A DNA stretch of 64,000 nucleotides from Flavobacteriaceae bacterium (GTDB taxonomy: Bacteria > Bacteroidota > Bacteroidia > Flavobacteriales > Flavobacteriaceae). The notes under the pieces are model-generated. The model was given only the letters and a program-made list of their open reading frames with translations, was not told the DNA's origin and searched no databases. The position numbers and the translations under genes are program-made. This document shows positions 7,982 to 17,014 of this stretch, piece by piece; position 1 is the first letter of the stretch, and each line of letters begins with the position of its first letter. Location of the stretch: the NCBI GenBank assembly GCA_947488595.1, contig CANKZI010000008.1, positions 1 through 64,000 of the forward strand. The letters are read 5' to 3'.

Positions 7982-9892
7982 ATGGCTCGGTTTCAAGAAT
8001 ACAAAGTTTTGCTTTACAGATTATTACTCGTTTATTTATTCTACTTTATTGCTCGAACATTGTTTTATTTTTATAATTCCGATTTAATTGAAGTCGAGTC
8101 AATAACCACTTTTTTTAAGCTGTGTTACCATGGATTGGCATTTGATACAACAGCTATTTTGTACGTTAATATGCTTTTTATCGTATGCTCCATTTTTCCG
8201 TTCCTTGTAAATACTCGGAAAGGCTATCAAAAGTTTTTATTTTATATATATATTATTCCAAATTTTATTGCATTTGCTCTTAATTTCATCGATTTCATTT
8301 ATTACAAATTCACGCTTGGGCGTTCTACTGCTGCCATAACCGACTCGGTTGCCCACGAAACAAATAAATTATTACTCTTTGAGAATTTTCTGTTCAATTA
8401 TTGGCACGTATTTTTACTATTTTTTGTTTGCTCGTTTTTATGGATTTTACTTTACCGAAAAGCGACCATAAAGCATGAAAACATTACTTTCAAAATGCGC
8501 TATTTTCTTACTTCGGTTATTGGTTTTTTGTTGATTGCAACCTTATGTATTGGCGGCATAAGAGGTGATTTTAAAAAGAGTACGCGTCCGATTAACTTGA
8601 TTGATGCCAGTCGTTATGTCACCAATTCGGCGCAAGCAGATATTGTCTTAAATACTCCTTTTGCGGTTTTTAGAACCATGTTCAGTAATAGTTTTAAGAA
8701 ATTAAATTTGGTTTCTTCGGCTACTATCGATTCTTTAATTGTGCCCGTAAAGCAGTACAAAAATAATCCTTCAACCAAACCCAATATTGTGATTTTTATT
8801 TTAGAAAGCAATGCCAAAGAGTATTTTGGTAGTTTCAATAAAAACACAAAGATTCCGAATTACAAAGGTTATACGCCGTTTGTCGATTCCTTGGCACAGC
8901 ACAGTTTGATTTATACGAATGCCTATTCCAATGGTTACAAGTCCATTCATGCCGTTTCTTCTATTTTGGCTGGCATTCCATCTTTTAAAGACGCTTTTAC
9001 TTCTTCGCCTTATCCAAAACAAAAAACAGCTTCATTAGTTTCTGCCTTAGAAGATTATGGGTATTCGACTTCATTTTTTCATGGCGCACCCAATGGTTCC
9101 ATGGGATTTTTAGGTTATTCTAATATTTTAGGAGTCGATCAATATTATGGAAAAATAGAGTACAACAATGATAACGATTTTGACGGTGTGTGGGGTATTT
9201 GGGACGAACCGTTTTTTCAGTTTTTCAACAATACTTTAAAAACAAAAAAGCAGCCTTTTATGGCAACCATGTTTTCTGTTTCTTCGCATGAACCTTATAT
9301 TGTTCCCGAAAAATATAAAGATAAATTCCCCAAAGGCGATGTTAATATTCACCAATGTATTGGCTATTCTGATTTTGCTTTGCAACAATTTTTTGAAAAA
9401 GCAAAACACGAAGCCTGGTTTAATAACACCATTTTTGTTTTTGTTGGCGATCATGGCAATACTATTTTTTATGATGATTATAAAAAAGAGCTGAATAAAA
9501 ATAAAGTGGCAATGATGATCTATAGTCCTAACGGAAAATACATAGGTGAAAACAGGGATTATGCCCAACATATTGATATTTATCCAACGATTTTAGATAT
9601 GATTGGTTATCCAAAACCTTTTAGAAGTTGGGGTAGAAGTTTGATAAGCGATAAAAAAGTTCCTCCATTCGTGATGAAATATTCGTCGAATCGTTATTTG
9701 ATGATGAGTGGCAATTATGTTTGCGTTTTCGACGGAAAAAAAGCCATTGGTTTTTATGATGAATCGGATGCCGATTTGCGTAGCAATCTCATCGGACATC
9801 GCAATAAATCAATGGACATTTTGGAATTAAGATGCAAAGCTTTTTTGCAAGATTATATGCAAAGGGTAATTGATAAAAAGTTGGATAAATAG
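7982..9892 (+). CDS. LtaS-like membrane sulfatase / phosphoglycerol transferase
   Basis: About 636 aa from the ATG at 7982 (MARFQEYKVLLYRLLLVYLF); in-frame ATGs at 7952 and 7973 are possible but crowd the promoter. The first 200 residues hold about five membrane segments. The rest is an extracytoplasmic alkaline-phosphatase-fold domain: NIVIFILESNAKEYFGSF (metal-binding Glu), a conserved YKSIHAVSSILAGIPS segment at the nucleophile position and IFVFVGDHGN (Asp-His metal ligands). LtaS proteins make lipoteichoic acid in Gram-positives. In Bacteroidota this architecture is common and probably transfers phosphoglycerol or phosphoethanolamine to a surface glycan. The substrate is unknown. It ends 16 nt from the convergent next gene. 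Confidence 0.88.
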   Translation: MARFQEYKVLLYRLLLVYLFYFIARTLFYFYNSDLIEVESITTFFKLCYHGLAFDTTAILYVNMLFIVCSIFPFLVNTRKGYQKFLFYIYIIPNFIAFALNFIDFIYYKFTLGRSTAAITDSVAHETNKLLLFENFLFNYWHVFLLFFVCSFLWILLYRKATIKHENITFKMRYFLTSVIGFLLIATLCIGGIRGDFKKSTRPINLIDASRYVTNSAQADIVLNTPFAVFRTMFSNSFKKLNLVSSATIDSLIVPVKQYKNNPSTKPNIVIFILESNAKEYFGSFNKNTKIPNYKGYTPFVDSLAQHSLIYTNAYSNGYKSIHAVSSILAGIPSFKDAFTSSPYPKQKTASLVSALEDYGYSTSFFHGAPNGSMGFLGYSNILGVDQYYGKIEYNNDNDFDGVWGIWDEPFFQFFNNTLKTKKQPFMATMFSVSSHEPYIVPEKYKDKFPKGDVNIHQCIGYSDFALQQFFEKAKHEAWFNNTIFVFVGDHGNTIFYDDYKKELNKNKVAMMIYSPNGKYIGENRDYAQHIDIYPTILDMIGYPKPFRSWGRSLISDKKVPPFVMKYSSNRYLMMSGNYVCVFDGKKAIGFYDESDADLRSNLIGHRNKSMDILELRCKAFLQDYMQRVIDKKLDK

Positions 9893-9908
9893 AACGAAAT
9901 CTGGCGCG

Positions 9909-11111
9909 TTATTCAGATTCTAAATTTTCATTGAATACAGAAGGCAACATTTTTGGAATAAATTTAATCAGTATTGGCAATAATAAACTCCCTCCGGGTA
10001 ACAAAAAAATGGTCAATGACGGAATGGTTTTACAAATTTCTAACAATTGTTTTTTGACTTTCTTTTTTTCATTATCTTCTAAATGCCTGTGCGTAGAATG
10101 GGTCAGTAAGTGCATTAATTCGCCATTATTTGCTAGTTCTTTTTGCAATCGCGATTTGTTTCTCGAAATTAAAACTTCTACCGTCTGAGTGGCTTGGTCA
10201 TAAAAGTGTTTTACTGGATTTGAATAATTAAAATACGGAATTTCTTTTTTGTATTGGAGAATAAAAGAGTTGGTTGTTGCGACACTTTCGGTTACAAATG
10301 TGCCACTGACATGCATAACTTCGGCCAACTGATGTAAAAACGCAATTTCATTTTCCTCCATTTTTCCGTCATTCCATAACGACAAACCCGCCATATCAAT
10401 TAAATAATATTGTTCTAGACTGGATTCAAAATATTCCAATTCTAAAGCTTCTAAATTTTGAACATCAACTTTAGAAAATTTGGTAAATCGTACCGAGGCT
10501 TCGAAAAGTTTTATCAATAAATCATCGTAATTGGATTGAACGGATTTTGTTTTCAGACTCAGCGAAACGATACTAATTATTGTTTCTTCGAGTTTTTTAA
10601 GGTAGTTAAGCGGAATAGTTCCATGAATTAAATACTGCCTAAAAGCCAAAACATCTACAAATAATAATGCATTGGTGACAATATGTGAAAAGTTTTTACT
10701 TATAATATTTTCGTTGGTTTGGACCCGTTCTCCAATTATTTTTTCGAGTTCAACCGACAAGCTGTGGTGTGGGAGTACTTTTTTTAGAATATTAAATCCT
10801 TCGGGATTCATATTTTTATAAAAAGAAACCGCTTTTTCAATAAAAATGGACGGATTGCTTTCGTGGGTCACCAATCCAAAAATCTGAAATAAAGTATTGA
10901 GCAAAGCGACTTTTGAAATCTCTTCGGAAGTCCAGCCTTTTATAGAAATGGTCTCGATTGTATCAAAGGAAACAATGTGTCCGTAAATAAAACCTGTGGT
11001 TCTTATTTTTTTATAAAATGGTTCAGTATAAACCAAAACCGGCAACTGCAAAGGCTTTTGCTCTACAAAAAACTTGTCTATCCAACCGTTTGCCGAAGGG
11101 TTTATCATCAC
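9909..11111 (-). CDS. LETM1-related protein with a TerB-like region
   Basis: 400 aa with no signal peptide. The C-terminus KKVKKQLLEICKTIPSLTIF followed by LLPGGSLLLPILIKFIPKMLPS (about residues 346-390) is the hydrophobic LETM1-type segment. Mitochondrial LETM1 proteins carry it and are linked to ion or proton exchange. The middle (about 230-275, AGLSLWNDGKMEENEIAFLH) looks like an acidic EF-hand-like/TerB helical repeat. Annotated relatives in Flavobacteriia are called LETM1-related biofilm-associated proteins; I recall that name from memory and cannot verify it here. The gene stands alone, convergent with the sulfatase. The function is unproven. Confidence 0.72.
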   Translation of the reverse strand: MMINPSANGWIDKFFVEQKPLQLPVLVYTEPFYKKIRTTGFIYGHIVSFDTIETISIKGWTSEEISKVALLNTLFQIFGLVTHESNPSIFIEKAVSFYKNMNPEGFNILKKVLPHHSLSVELEKIIGERVQTNENIISKNFSHIVTNALLFVDVLAFRQYLIHGTIPLNYLKKLEETIISIVSLSLKTKSVQSNYDDLLIKLFEASVRFTKFSKVDVQNLEALELEYFESSLEQYYLIDMAGLSLWNDGKMEENEIAFLHQLAEVMHVSGTFVTESVATTNSFILQYKKEIPYFNYSNPVKHFYDQATQTVEVLISRNKSRLQKELANNGELMHLLTHSTHRHLEDNEKKKVKKQLLEICKTIPSLTIFLLPGGSLLLPILIKFIPKMLPSVFNENLESE

Positions 11112-11167
11112 ACCATTTTAAAGTGCAAAGCTATTCTTTTTTATGAATTTAAAGAAAAAAATCAAGC

Positions 11168-11608
11168 TCATTCCTTATGTTTATTGCGGTATTGTTTAAG
11201 TAGTTTTTTGTTAAAATCGTCTTCGGCTTTTTTAAGTTTTAAGATTTTGATGGCGGGCAAAATGGTTTTCAAACTGTTGACCAATTTTTTTCGATTTTGA
11301 TGCAATTCCTCCTCTGTAGATTCAATTTGTGTCAACAAAATTTGCGCTTCTTTTTCGCTCAATTGCGCAACTCCTTCATTGATTTTACTTTTTATACTGC
11401 TCATTTTTTTAAATCGAATTTCAAATTGTTTACTTTCAAAAGCGTTAAAAACAGGCCAAAATTTTTCGGCTTCAGCAGCGGAAAGCGAAAGTTCTTTGGT
11501 GATAAAAGCAACTTTTAAAGCTTTTAGCTTTTCTTTTTTTGGACCTTGTGCATAAAAAAATGTGGTGAGTAATAAGAATAAAAGTACTGTAATTTTTGAC
11601 GTTTTCAT
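11168..11608 (-). CDS. Periplasmic Spy/CpxP-like sensor of the ECF sigma operon
   Basis: 146 aa. A signal peptide (MKTSKITVLLFLLLTTFFYAQG, cleavage near residue 21) is followed by an almost all-helical, Lys/Glu-rich domain with LSAAEAEKFWPVFNAFE. That fits the LTxxQ/CpxP-like helical proteins that accompany ECF sigma factors in Bacteroidota. It is the third gene of sigma (12056), anti-sigma-like membrane protein (11611) and this gene, only 2 nt after the second. It probably monitors envelope stress or metals. The ligand is unknown. Confidence 0.75.
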   Translation of the reverse strand: MKTSKITVLLFLLLTTFFYAQGPKKEKLKALKVAFITKELSLSAAEAEKFWPVFNAFESKQFEIRFKKMSSIKSKINEGVAQLSEKEAQILLTQIESTEEELHQNRKKLVNSLKTILPAIKILKLKKAEDDFNKKLLKQYRNKHKE

Positions 11609-11610
11609 AT

Positions 11611-12024
11611 TTAATCGATTAGGTAATTTTCAAAATTAGAATTGGTGCTCAATATTTCTTCAATCGTGTTGTCTTCGACCAAAATATCAAGGTCAATTGC
11701 TTCAACATCAATGTCATCCAAAAGATTGACCAAATCAAACTGTGAAATATTGGATTGGTATGTAAGATAATTTTCTATCGAAGCCGAGTCAATTATTGTT
11801 TCTTGTGGTTTTATTGTATTGTAAATTGGCACAAACAAAGCCATAATTAATACTGCAGCAGCTACGGTTATCCAAGTTTTTTTTCGATTGAAAAGCGGAA
11901 TAACTTTAGGTTTTTGATGCAATAATTGTTCATTTATTTTTGCTGTGACCGTTTGAAAATAATGTTCTGGTGTAATGAATCCGCTTCCTATTTTTGGATG
12001 CTCCTCTAATTTGAAATCTTTCAT
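11611..12024 (-). CDS. Single-pass membrane protein, probable anti-sigma factor
   Basis: 137 aa. The N-terminal cytoplasmic part (about 1-48: MKDFKLEEHPKIGSGFITPE and onward) is followed by one membrane segment (WITVAAAVLIMALFVPIYNT, about 51-70). The C-terminal part is very acidic, with DLVNLLDDIDVEAIDLDILVED. Position 31 nt after an ECF sigma gene and the topology suggest an anti-sigma factor. No ZAS zinc motif or other named domain is seen, so this is inference from context. Confidence 0.65.
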   Translation of the reverse strand: MKDFKLEEHPKIGSGFITPEHYFQTVTAKINEQLLHQKPKVIPLFNRKKTWITVAAAVLIMALFVPIYNTIKPQETIIDSASIENYLTYQSNISQFDLVNLLDDIDVEAIDLDILVEDNTIEEILSTNSNFENYLID

Positions 12025-12055
12025 AATTGCTATGACTTTATTATAGTTTAATGGT

Positions 12056-12598
12056 TTAATTTTTGGACATGAATGTTTCTATTTTTTTTACTGCATGAAA
12101 ATAGGAGGCTTTGAGCGCACCAACCGATGTGCCTAAAATGGTCGACATTGCTTCGTATTTTAATTCTTCAAAATATTTCATTTTAAAAACCAATTGCTGT
12201 TTTTCGGGCAATAAGGCAATGGCTTTTTGTAATTTCAATTGTATTTCATCGCCATCAAAATAAATATCTGCCGGAAGATTTTCTATTTGTTTTTGCTGAA
12301 AAGCTTCGGTCGTATTACCGTTTCGCTTGGCTTTACTGTTGATAAATGTGATGGATTCATTGGTTGCAATTCGGTACATCCACGAAAAAAGTTTGCTTTC
12401 TCCTTTAAAATTTTTAAGGTTTTGATGCACTTTGATAAAGGTATTTTGCAGCACATCATTCGCATCATCATGATTCAAAACAATATTTCTAATTTGATAA
12501 TACAAAGGTTTTTGGTATTGCAACAAGAGTTTTTGAAACGCCATATTTTGCGTTTTTGTGTCCAATAACTCTTTTATGAAATCTTTTTCGTCTTGCAA
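12056..12598 (-). CDS. RNA polymerase ECF-type sigma factor
   Basis: 180 aa. Region 2 is readable as DANDVLQNTFIKVHQNLKNF then KLFSWMYRIATNESITFINS (residues 45-84). Region 4 is LQKAIALLPEKQQLVFKMKY then AMSTILGTSVGALKASYFHA (about 128-167). This is the standard sigma-2/sigma-4 layout without regions 1 and 3. It heads an operon with a membrane protein and a periplasmic helical sensor, so it probably responds to the cell envelope. No ECF target promoter pair was identifiable in the window. Confidence 0.92.
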   Translation of the reverse strand: MQDEKDFIKELLDTKTQNMAFQKLLLQYQKPLYYQIRNIVLNHDDANDVLQNTFIKVHQNLKNFKGESKLFSWMYRIATNESITFINSKAKRNGNTTEAFQQKQIENLPADIYFDGDEIQLKLQKAIALLPEKQQLVFKMKYFEELKYEAMSTILGTSVGALKASYFHAVKKIETFMSKN

Positions 12599-12703
12599 AA
12601 GAAATATTTGGGTTTAGGACTAAAGGTAGCAAAATTGGTTTAAACAATGTTTTATAAAATCATTAAACAATGGTATTTTCTTTTTTCTCCTTTTCAAACT
12701 TTG

Positions 12704-12711
12704 TAACTTTG
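12704..12711 (+). promoter_or_regulatory. -7 box of the HAD phosphatase gene
   Basis: TAACTTTG matches TAnnTTTG. A TTTT at 12681-12684 lies 19 nt upstream as a near-match to the TTTG -33 box. The ATG at 12728 is 16 nt downstream, which is compatible with a short leader. Confidence 0.55.
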
Positions 12712-12727
12712 AACACAAATTGAGATT

Positions 12728-13387
12728 ATGATAAAGACTGTGATTTTTGATATGGACGGCGTAATTGTTGATACAGAACCCGTTCATCATTTTGCTTACC
12801 ACCAACACTTTTCCGAATTGAATATTGTTGTTCCCGACGAAATGTATGCTACTTTTACAGGATATTCGACAAAAAATACTTACCAAAAATTAAAAGAAAA
12901 TTTTGATATATCTGATGATGTTGACGCATTAATCGAAAAGAAGAGAACGCTTTTTAACGATGCTTTTGATCAAAAAGAAGATTTATATTTAATTGAAGGT
13001 GTCGAAAAGTTGATTCAATCTTTGCATAAAAATAAAATGCAGTTGGTTTTGGCTTCTTCCTCTTCAAAAGTTACTATCGATAGAATTTTTAATCGTTTTA
13101 AGTTGTACCAGTATTTTTCGCATATCGTATCCGGTGAAGACTTTCCACAATCCAAACCACATCCTGCAATTTTTGAACACGCTGCTTTTTTGTCAGACAC
13201 GCCGAAACAAAATTGTATCGTTATCGAAGACAGTACCAATGGTATAAAAGCCGCCAATGCTGCCGGAATTTATTGTATTGGTTATAATAGTGTAAATTCT
13301 AAACTACAAGATTTGGGCTTGGCCAATCGCGTCATACAACATTTTGACGAATTGAGTTTTGCAGTTATTAGCGCTATTGTGGATTAA
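12728..13387 (+). CDS. HAD-superfamily phosphatase (beta-phosphoglucomutase-like)
   Basis: 219 aa. HAD motif I is VIFDMDGVIVDTEP (Asp9 nucleophile, Asp11 general acid), motif II VLASSSSK, motif III lysine in HPAIFEHAA and motif IV VIEDSTNGIKAA. The helical cap between motifs I and II marks subfamily I, as in beta-phosphoglucomutase and 2-deoxyglucose-6-phosphatase. The substrate is probably a small sugar phosphate. It stands alone, divergent from the sigma operon and convergent with the photolyase operon, with 39 nt between stops. Confidence 0.9.
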   Translation: MIKTVIFDMDGVIVDTEPVHHFAYHQHFSELNIVVPDEMYATFTGYSTKNTYQKLKENFDISDDVDALIEKKRTLFNDAFDQKEDLYLIEGVEKLIQSLHKNKMQLVLASSSSKVTIDRIFNRFKLYQYFSHIVSGEDFPQSKPHPAIFEHAAFLSDTPKQNCIVIEDSTNGIKAANAAGIYCIGYNSVNSKLQDLGLANRVIQHFDELSFAVISAIVD

Positions 13388-13426
13388 CTCGCTATAAAAA
13401 GGTGGGGAAACCGCAACAGTAATTTT

Positions 13427-14887
13427 TCAATTAAAATCCCTATCGGGCAGGGTATGTTGCGCGACAATTCTTTTACCATCCAATTTGACTTCATCATTTT
13501 TTCTAATATCCCAAAAAAATGCACTCGAAAAACGTCTGGCTTCGTCCAAATTGACAATCGGAAAAGGATAATCTTTTCCTGTTTCAAAATCATATAACAT
13601 TTGTTCAATTGGGGTTAATTTCCATGGTTCATGAATGAATTCAGAAGGGATATTGGTCAATTCAGGAACCCATTTTTTTATAAATAGACCTTCTGGATCA
13701 TGTTCATACGAATTTTTCACAGGATTATAAACCCGCAAAGTATTAATTCCTGTAACGCCAGCTTGCATTTGGATTTGTGGATAATGTATTCCAGGTTCAA
13801 AATCAAGGAATTGTTGCGCTAAGTGTGGACTGCAATTTTGCCATGGTTGGAACAAATGATGTGTGTAAAATGAAACCACCAAAGCACGCATTCTAAAATT
13901 CAAATAGCCGGTTGTATTAAGACATCGCATGCAAGCGTCAACTAGTGGGACACCGGTGTTTCCAGTAATCCAAGCATGATGATAAATTGGATTAACATTT
14001 TGTTTAAGTTGTCTGTAGCCTTTATTGACACTTACAAACTCCATGGTGCATTCCATTTCAAATTTCTGAATGAAATGCGCTTGCCAACGCAAACGCGAGG
14101 CGAAATTATCAATTTGTCTGACATTTTTCTTTTTATCACGAAAAGCCATCGCGCGATGACACACTTGCTTCATCGACAAGTTGCCCCATGCAATATACGG
14201 CGACAAACGGCTGCAACTTAATCGGCCCAAATCGGGTTTTGAAATGTGTTTGCTGTAATTTTGAACCCGACCTTCAAGAAACGAATTCAAGTAGCGCAAA
14301 GCCATTGGTGTCCCTCCTTTTTGAAAAGGTGTTTCGGGATTGGTTTGCAAATTCGGAATTTTAAAATCCCACGATAAAGAGGTTATCGTTTTTATATCCA
14401 AGAAAGCACTGTCATTAGGCAGAAATTCAAATACGTCTTCGTCCATAAATTCGCACCAATCGTCTCGCCAAGTTTTGCGGTTCGATAAACCTCTCTTGAC
14501 ACCGTTAGTAATGTATTCGTTCCAAATAATTTGTTTTGATTTACAAAATTTTGACACCGCTTTGTCCCGATCGAATGTGATTTTGATACCTGTTTCTTGA
14601 TGCGAAAACAAATGAGTAATTGGAAATTTTTGGTGTAATTTTTCTAAAGTAGGAATTACTTCTTCTTCGATAATTAGGATTTGGGTATTGTGCGGTTGAA
14701 GTACTTCATTTATGGCAACCAACGATTGTTTTACAAAATCAAAATGCCGCTGGCTGTAGTGGTGATCAAATAGTAAGTTCGGTTCAAAACAATACAAAAA
14801 AAGTGTAGGTTTATTAGTGGCCAAAGCCCTATAAATGGCTTCGTTGTCTTGCAAACGCAAATCTCTCTTGAACCAAACGACATTCAT
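13427..14887 (-). CDS. Divergent cryptochrome/photolyase-family protein
   Basis: 486 aa. The N-terminal antenna domain ([20 protein letters not shown]) and C-terminal FAD-binding domain are both present. In the FAD domain the segment around residues 364-393 reads [20 protein letters not shown] before LRVYNP. Class I photolyases have N-x-G-N-W-Q-W there, as the neighbour at 14911 does. The tryptophan of the usual electron-transfer chain and the Asn next to flavin N5 are therefore absent at these positions. It is the last gene of the SRPBCC-SDR-photolyase operon, 23 nt after phr. It may be a photoreceptor or a repair enzyme using another electron path; activity cannot be decided here. Confidence 0.85.
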   Translation of the reverse strand: MNVVWFKRDLRLQDNEAIYRALATNKPTLFLYCFEPNLLFDHHYSQRHFDFVKQSLVAINEVLQPHNTQILIIEEEVIPTLEKLHQKFPITHLFSHQETGIKITFDRDKAVSKFCKSKQIIWNEYITNGVKRGLSNRKTWRDDWCEFMDEDVFEFLPNDSAFLDIKTITSLSWDFKIPNLQTNPETPFQKGGTPMALRYLNSFLEGRVQNYSKHISKPDLGRLSCSRLSPYIAWGNLSMKQVCHRAMAFRDKKKNVRQIDNFASRLRWQAHFIQKFEMECTMEFVSVNKGYRQLKQNVNPIYHHAWITGNTGVPLVDACMRCLNTTGYLNFRMRALVVSFYTHHLFQPWQNCSPHLAQQFLDFEPGIHYPQIQMQAGVTGINTLRVYNPVKNSYEHDPEGLFIKKWVPELTNIPSEFIHEPWKLTPIEQMLYDFETGKDYPFPIVNLDEARRFSSAFFWDIRKNDEVKLDGKRIVAQHTLPDRDFN

Positions 14888-14910
14888 TTTTTTATAGTTT
14901 TAAACGCACA

Positions 14911-16197
14911 TTAACCCACGGCCTCTTTATAAACTTTCAAACATCGTTCTCGTGCAAATTTATGATCCACAATTTCTTTCGGATATGAAAAATCGTGTAA
15001 TTCGGGAATCCACTTTTTGATATATTTTAAGTCTTTGTCAAACTTTTTGATTTGCTCTGTGGGATTGAATATCCTGAAATACGGCGCTGCATCAACACCG
15101 CTTCCGGCTGCCCATTGCCAATTACCTACATTGCTTGCTTGTTCATAATCTAACAATTTTAGTGCAAAATATGCCTCGCCCCAGCGCCAGTCAATCAGCA
15201 AATGTTTGCACAAAAAACTGGCGACAATCATCCGCACCCGATTGTGCATGTGTCCAGTAGCATTTAGCTCTCGCATTCCTGCGTCAACAAAAGGATAACC
15301 TGTTTTTCCATCGCACCATTTTTTAAATTCGACTTCGTTATTGTTCCATTCAATCCTGTCATATTTTGGTTTAAAGCTATCTTTTTTTGTATGTGGGAAA
15401 TGCCATAAAATTTGCATAAAAAATTCCCTCCAAATCAGTTCTTTTAAAAAGGTTTCATTTTCTTCTAAACTGGCTTTTGCAACTATCTTCCGAATTGAAA
15501 CTGCGCCAAACCTGAGGTATGCTCCCAAATAAGAGGTTTTGTTTTGTGACGGAAAATTTCGGGTTGCTTCGTAATTCTGAATCAAATTTTTTGATATATC
15601 AAAAGGTGTAACTTTTATCGTTGAAGGTTCAAAACCTATTTGCTCCAAGCTCAAAAAAGGGTAGGAGTGGTCTGCTACTTTATCTAAAAAATCTTCTGAA
15701 GGATTATTTTCTAGCGTAATGGTCTTGAACTTTTCTTTCCATTTTCTCGAATAAGGCGTGTAAACAACATAAGGTAGACCATCGTCTTTGGTAACTTCGC
15801 TTTTTTCGAAGACAACTTGGTCTTTGTAAGTTTTAAATTCGATTGCGTGCTTTTTGAAAACCTGAAAAACGCCCAAATCGCGTTGGCGTGCATAAGGCTC
15901 ATAATCATGATTGGAATACACACTTTCAATCTTATTTTGGATTACCAATTGCTCAAAAACAGCTGTCGGTTCTCCATGAAAAACCGCTAATGACTTCCCT
16001 TTTTCTTTTAATGTTTCATTTATTTTGACGAGTAAGTCGTGAATAAAATTGACTCTTGCATCGTCTTTTGGCAATTGATCAAGTATTTTTTTGTCAAAGA
16101 TAAAAATAGGTAACACGTTCGCATCACTTTGTAGTGCTTCATAAAAACCTTTGTTGTCGTCTGTTCGCAAATCGCGTCTGAACCAAAATATTGTCAT
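14911..16197 (-). CDS. phrB: Deoxyribodipyrimidine photolyase (class I CPD type)
   Basis: 428 aa light-dependent DNA repair enzyme that splits cyclobutane pyrimidine dimers with reduced FAD. The N-terminal antenna-binding fold starts MTIFWFRRDLRTDDN. The C-terminal FAD domain has the family hallmarks FVDAGMRELNATGHMHNRVR, ASNVGNWQWAAGSGVDAAPY and FRIFNP (about residues 355-385). Both the conserved Asn and the WQW electron donor are present. Slightly shorter than E. coli PhrB (472 aa), within the family range. It lies 82 nt after the SDR gene in a four-gene operon. Confidence 0.94.
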   Translation of the reverse strand: MTIFWFRRDLRTDDNKGFYEALQSDANVLPIFIFDKKILDQLPKDDARVNFIHDLLVKINETLKEKGKSLAVFHGEPTAVFEQLVIQNKIESVYSNHDYEPYARQRDLGVFQVFKKHAIEFKTYKDQVVFEKSEVTKDDGLPYVVYTPYSRKWKEKFKTITLENNPSEDFLDKVADHSYPFLSLEQIGFEPSTIKVTPFDISKNLIQNYEATRNFPSQNKTSYLGAYLRFGAVSIRKIVAKASLEENETFLKELIWREFFMQILWHFPHTKKDSFKPKYDRIEWNNNEVEFKKWCDGKTGYPFVDAGMRELNATGHMHNRVRMIVASFLCKHLLIDWRWGEAYFALKLLDYEQASNVGNWQWAAGSGVDAAPYFRIFNPTEQIKKFDKDLKYIKKWIPELHDFSYPKEIVDHKFARERCLKVYKEAVG

Positions 16198-16279
16198 TTT
16201 TTTATATAAAAGTTAGTTGTATAGCGGGGTCAAAGTTTCAAAGTTTGGGATTTTTAAAGATAATCTAATAATCAAAAAA

Positions 16280-16975
16280 TCAATTAACCAACAAACTCGA
16301 CATCCCACCATCAACATGCAACACCTGTCCAGAAATCCAAGAGGCATTGTCGCTTAGCAGAAACTGTGCCATTTGCGCCAAATCTTCGGGGGAGCCGAAT
16401 CGTTTTAGCGGATGTCTTTCGGCTGATTTTTCTTGCTTGGCTTCGTTGTTCAAAAACTTGTCGGCAAGCGGCGTATTGGTTAATGATGGTGCAATAACAT
16501 TCACGCGGATTTTTGGTGCATATTCGGCTGCTAATGCTTTTGCGAAACCTTCAATTGCGCCTTTTGCCGCAGCAACACTTGTATGAAAAGGCATTCCCAT
16601 GGTGGCGGCAACACTACTAAACAAAACAAGACTTGATTGATTAGAAGCGCCAAGTTGTGGCAAAAGGGTCTGAACCACTTTTACCATGCTAAAAAAATTA
16701 ATCTGCATATCGCTTTCAAAAGTTTCCAATTTTAAACCTCGAAAAGGCCGCAAATTGATGCTTCCAGGGCAGTATACCAAGCCATCAATCACGGCTGGTA
16801 ATGACGATGCATCCAAAGTATCGGTCAAGGCATCAAATGGTATGTGTGTTACTTTTAGACCTTCCAAACCTTCATTGGTTCTTGACGCCACAAACACGTG
16901 GTTATCGTTGGCTAAAGTTTTTGCGAGCGACAATCCTATGCCATAAGAACCACCGATTAATAGTATATTTTTCAT
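16280..16975 (-). CDS. Short-chain dehydrogenase/reductase
   Basis: 231 aa NAD(P)-dependent oxidoreductase with a Rossmann fold. The cofactor motif GGSYGIGLSLAKTL (residues 8-21) replaces the usual TGxxxGIG. An S-x-V-A-A segment and a Thr/Ser-rich active-site region (FHTSVAAAKGAIEGF) stand where Tyr-x-x-x-Lys normally is, so the catalytic Tyr appears replaced (S-V-A-A-A-K). Ends with ISGQVLHVDGG. SDR genes next to photolyase and SRPBCC genes recur in light-induced clusters of other bacteria. The substrate is unknown. Confidence 0.86.
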   Translation of the reverse strand: MKNILLIGGSYGIGLSLAKTLANDNHVFVASRTNEGLEGLKVTHIPFDALTDTLDASSLPAVIDGLVYCPGSINLRPFRGLKLETFESDMQINFFSMVKVVQTLLPQLGASNQSSLVLFSSVAATMGMPFHTSVAAAKGAIEGFAKALAAEYAPKIRVNVIAPSLTNTPLADKFLNNEAKQEKSAERHPLKRFGSPEDLAQMAQFLLSDNASWISGQVLHVDGGMSSLLVN

Positions 16976-17014
16976 GTATTTTAAATTTTTTTAAAGTAAA
17001 TAGTAAGTGATTTG

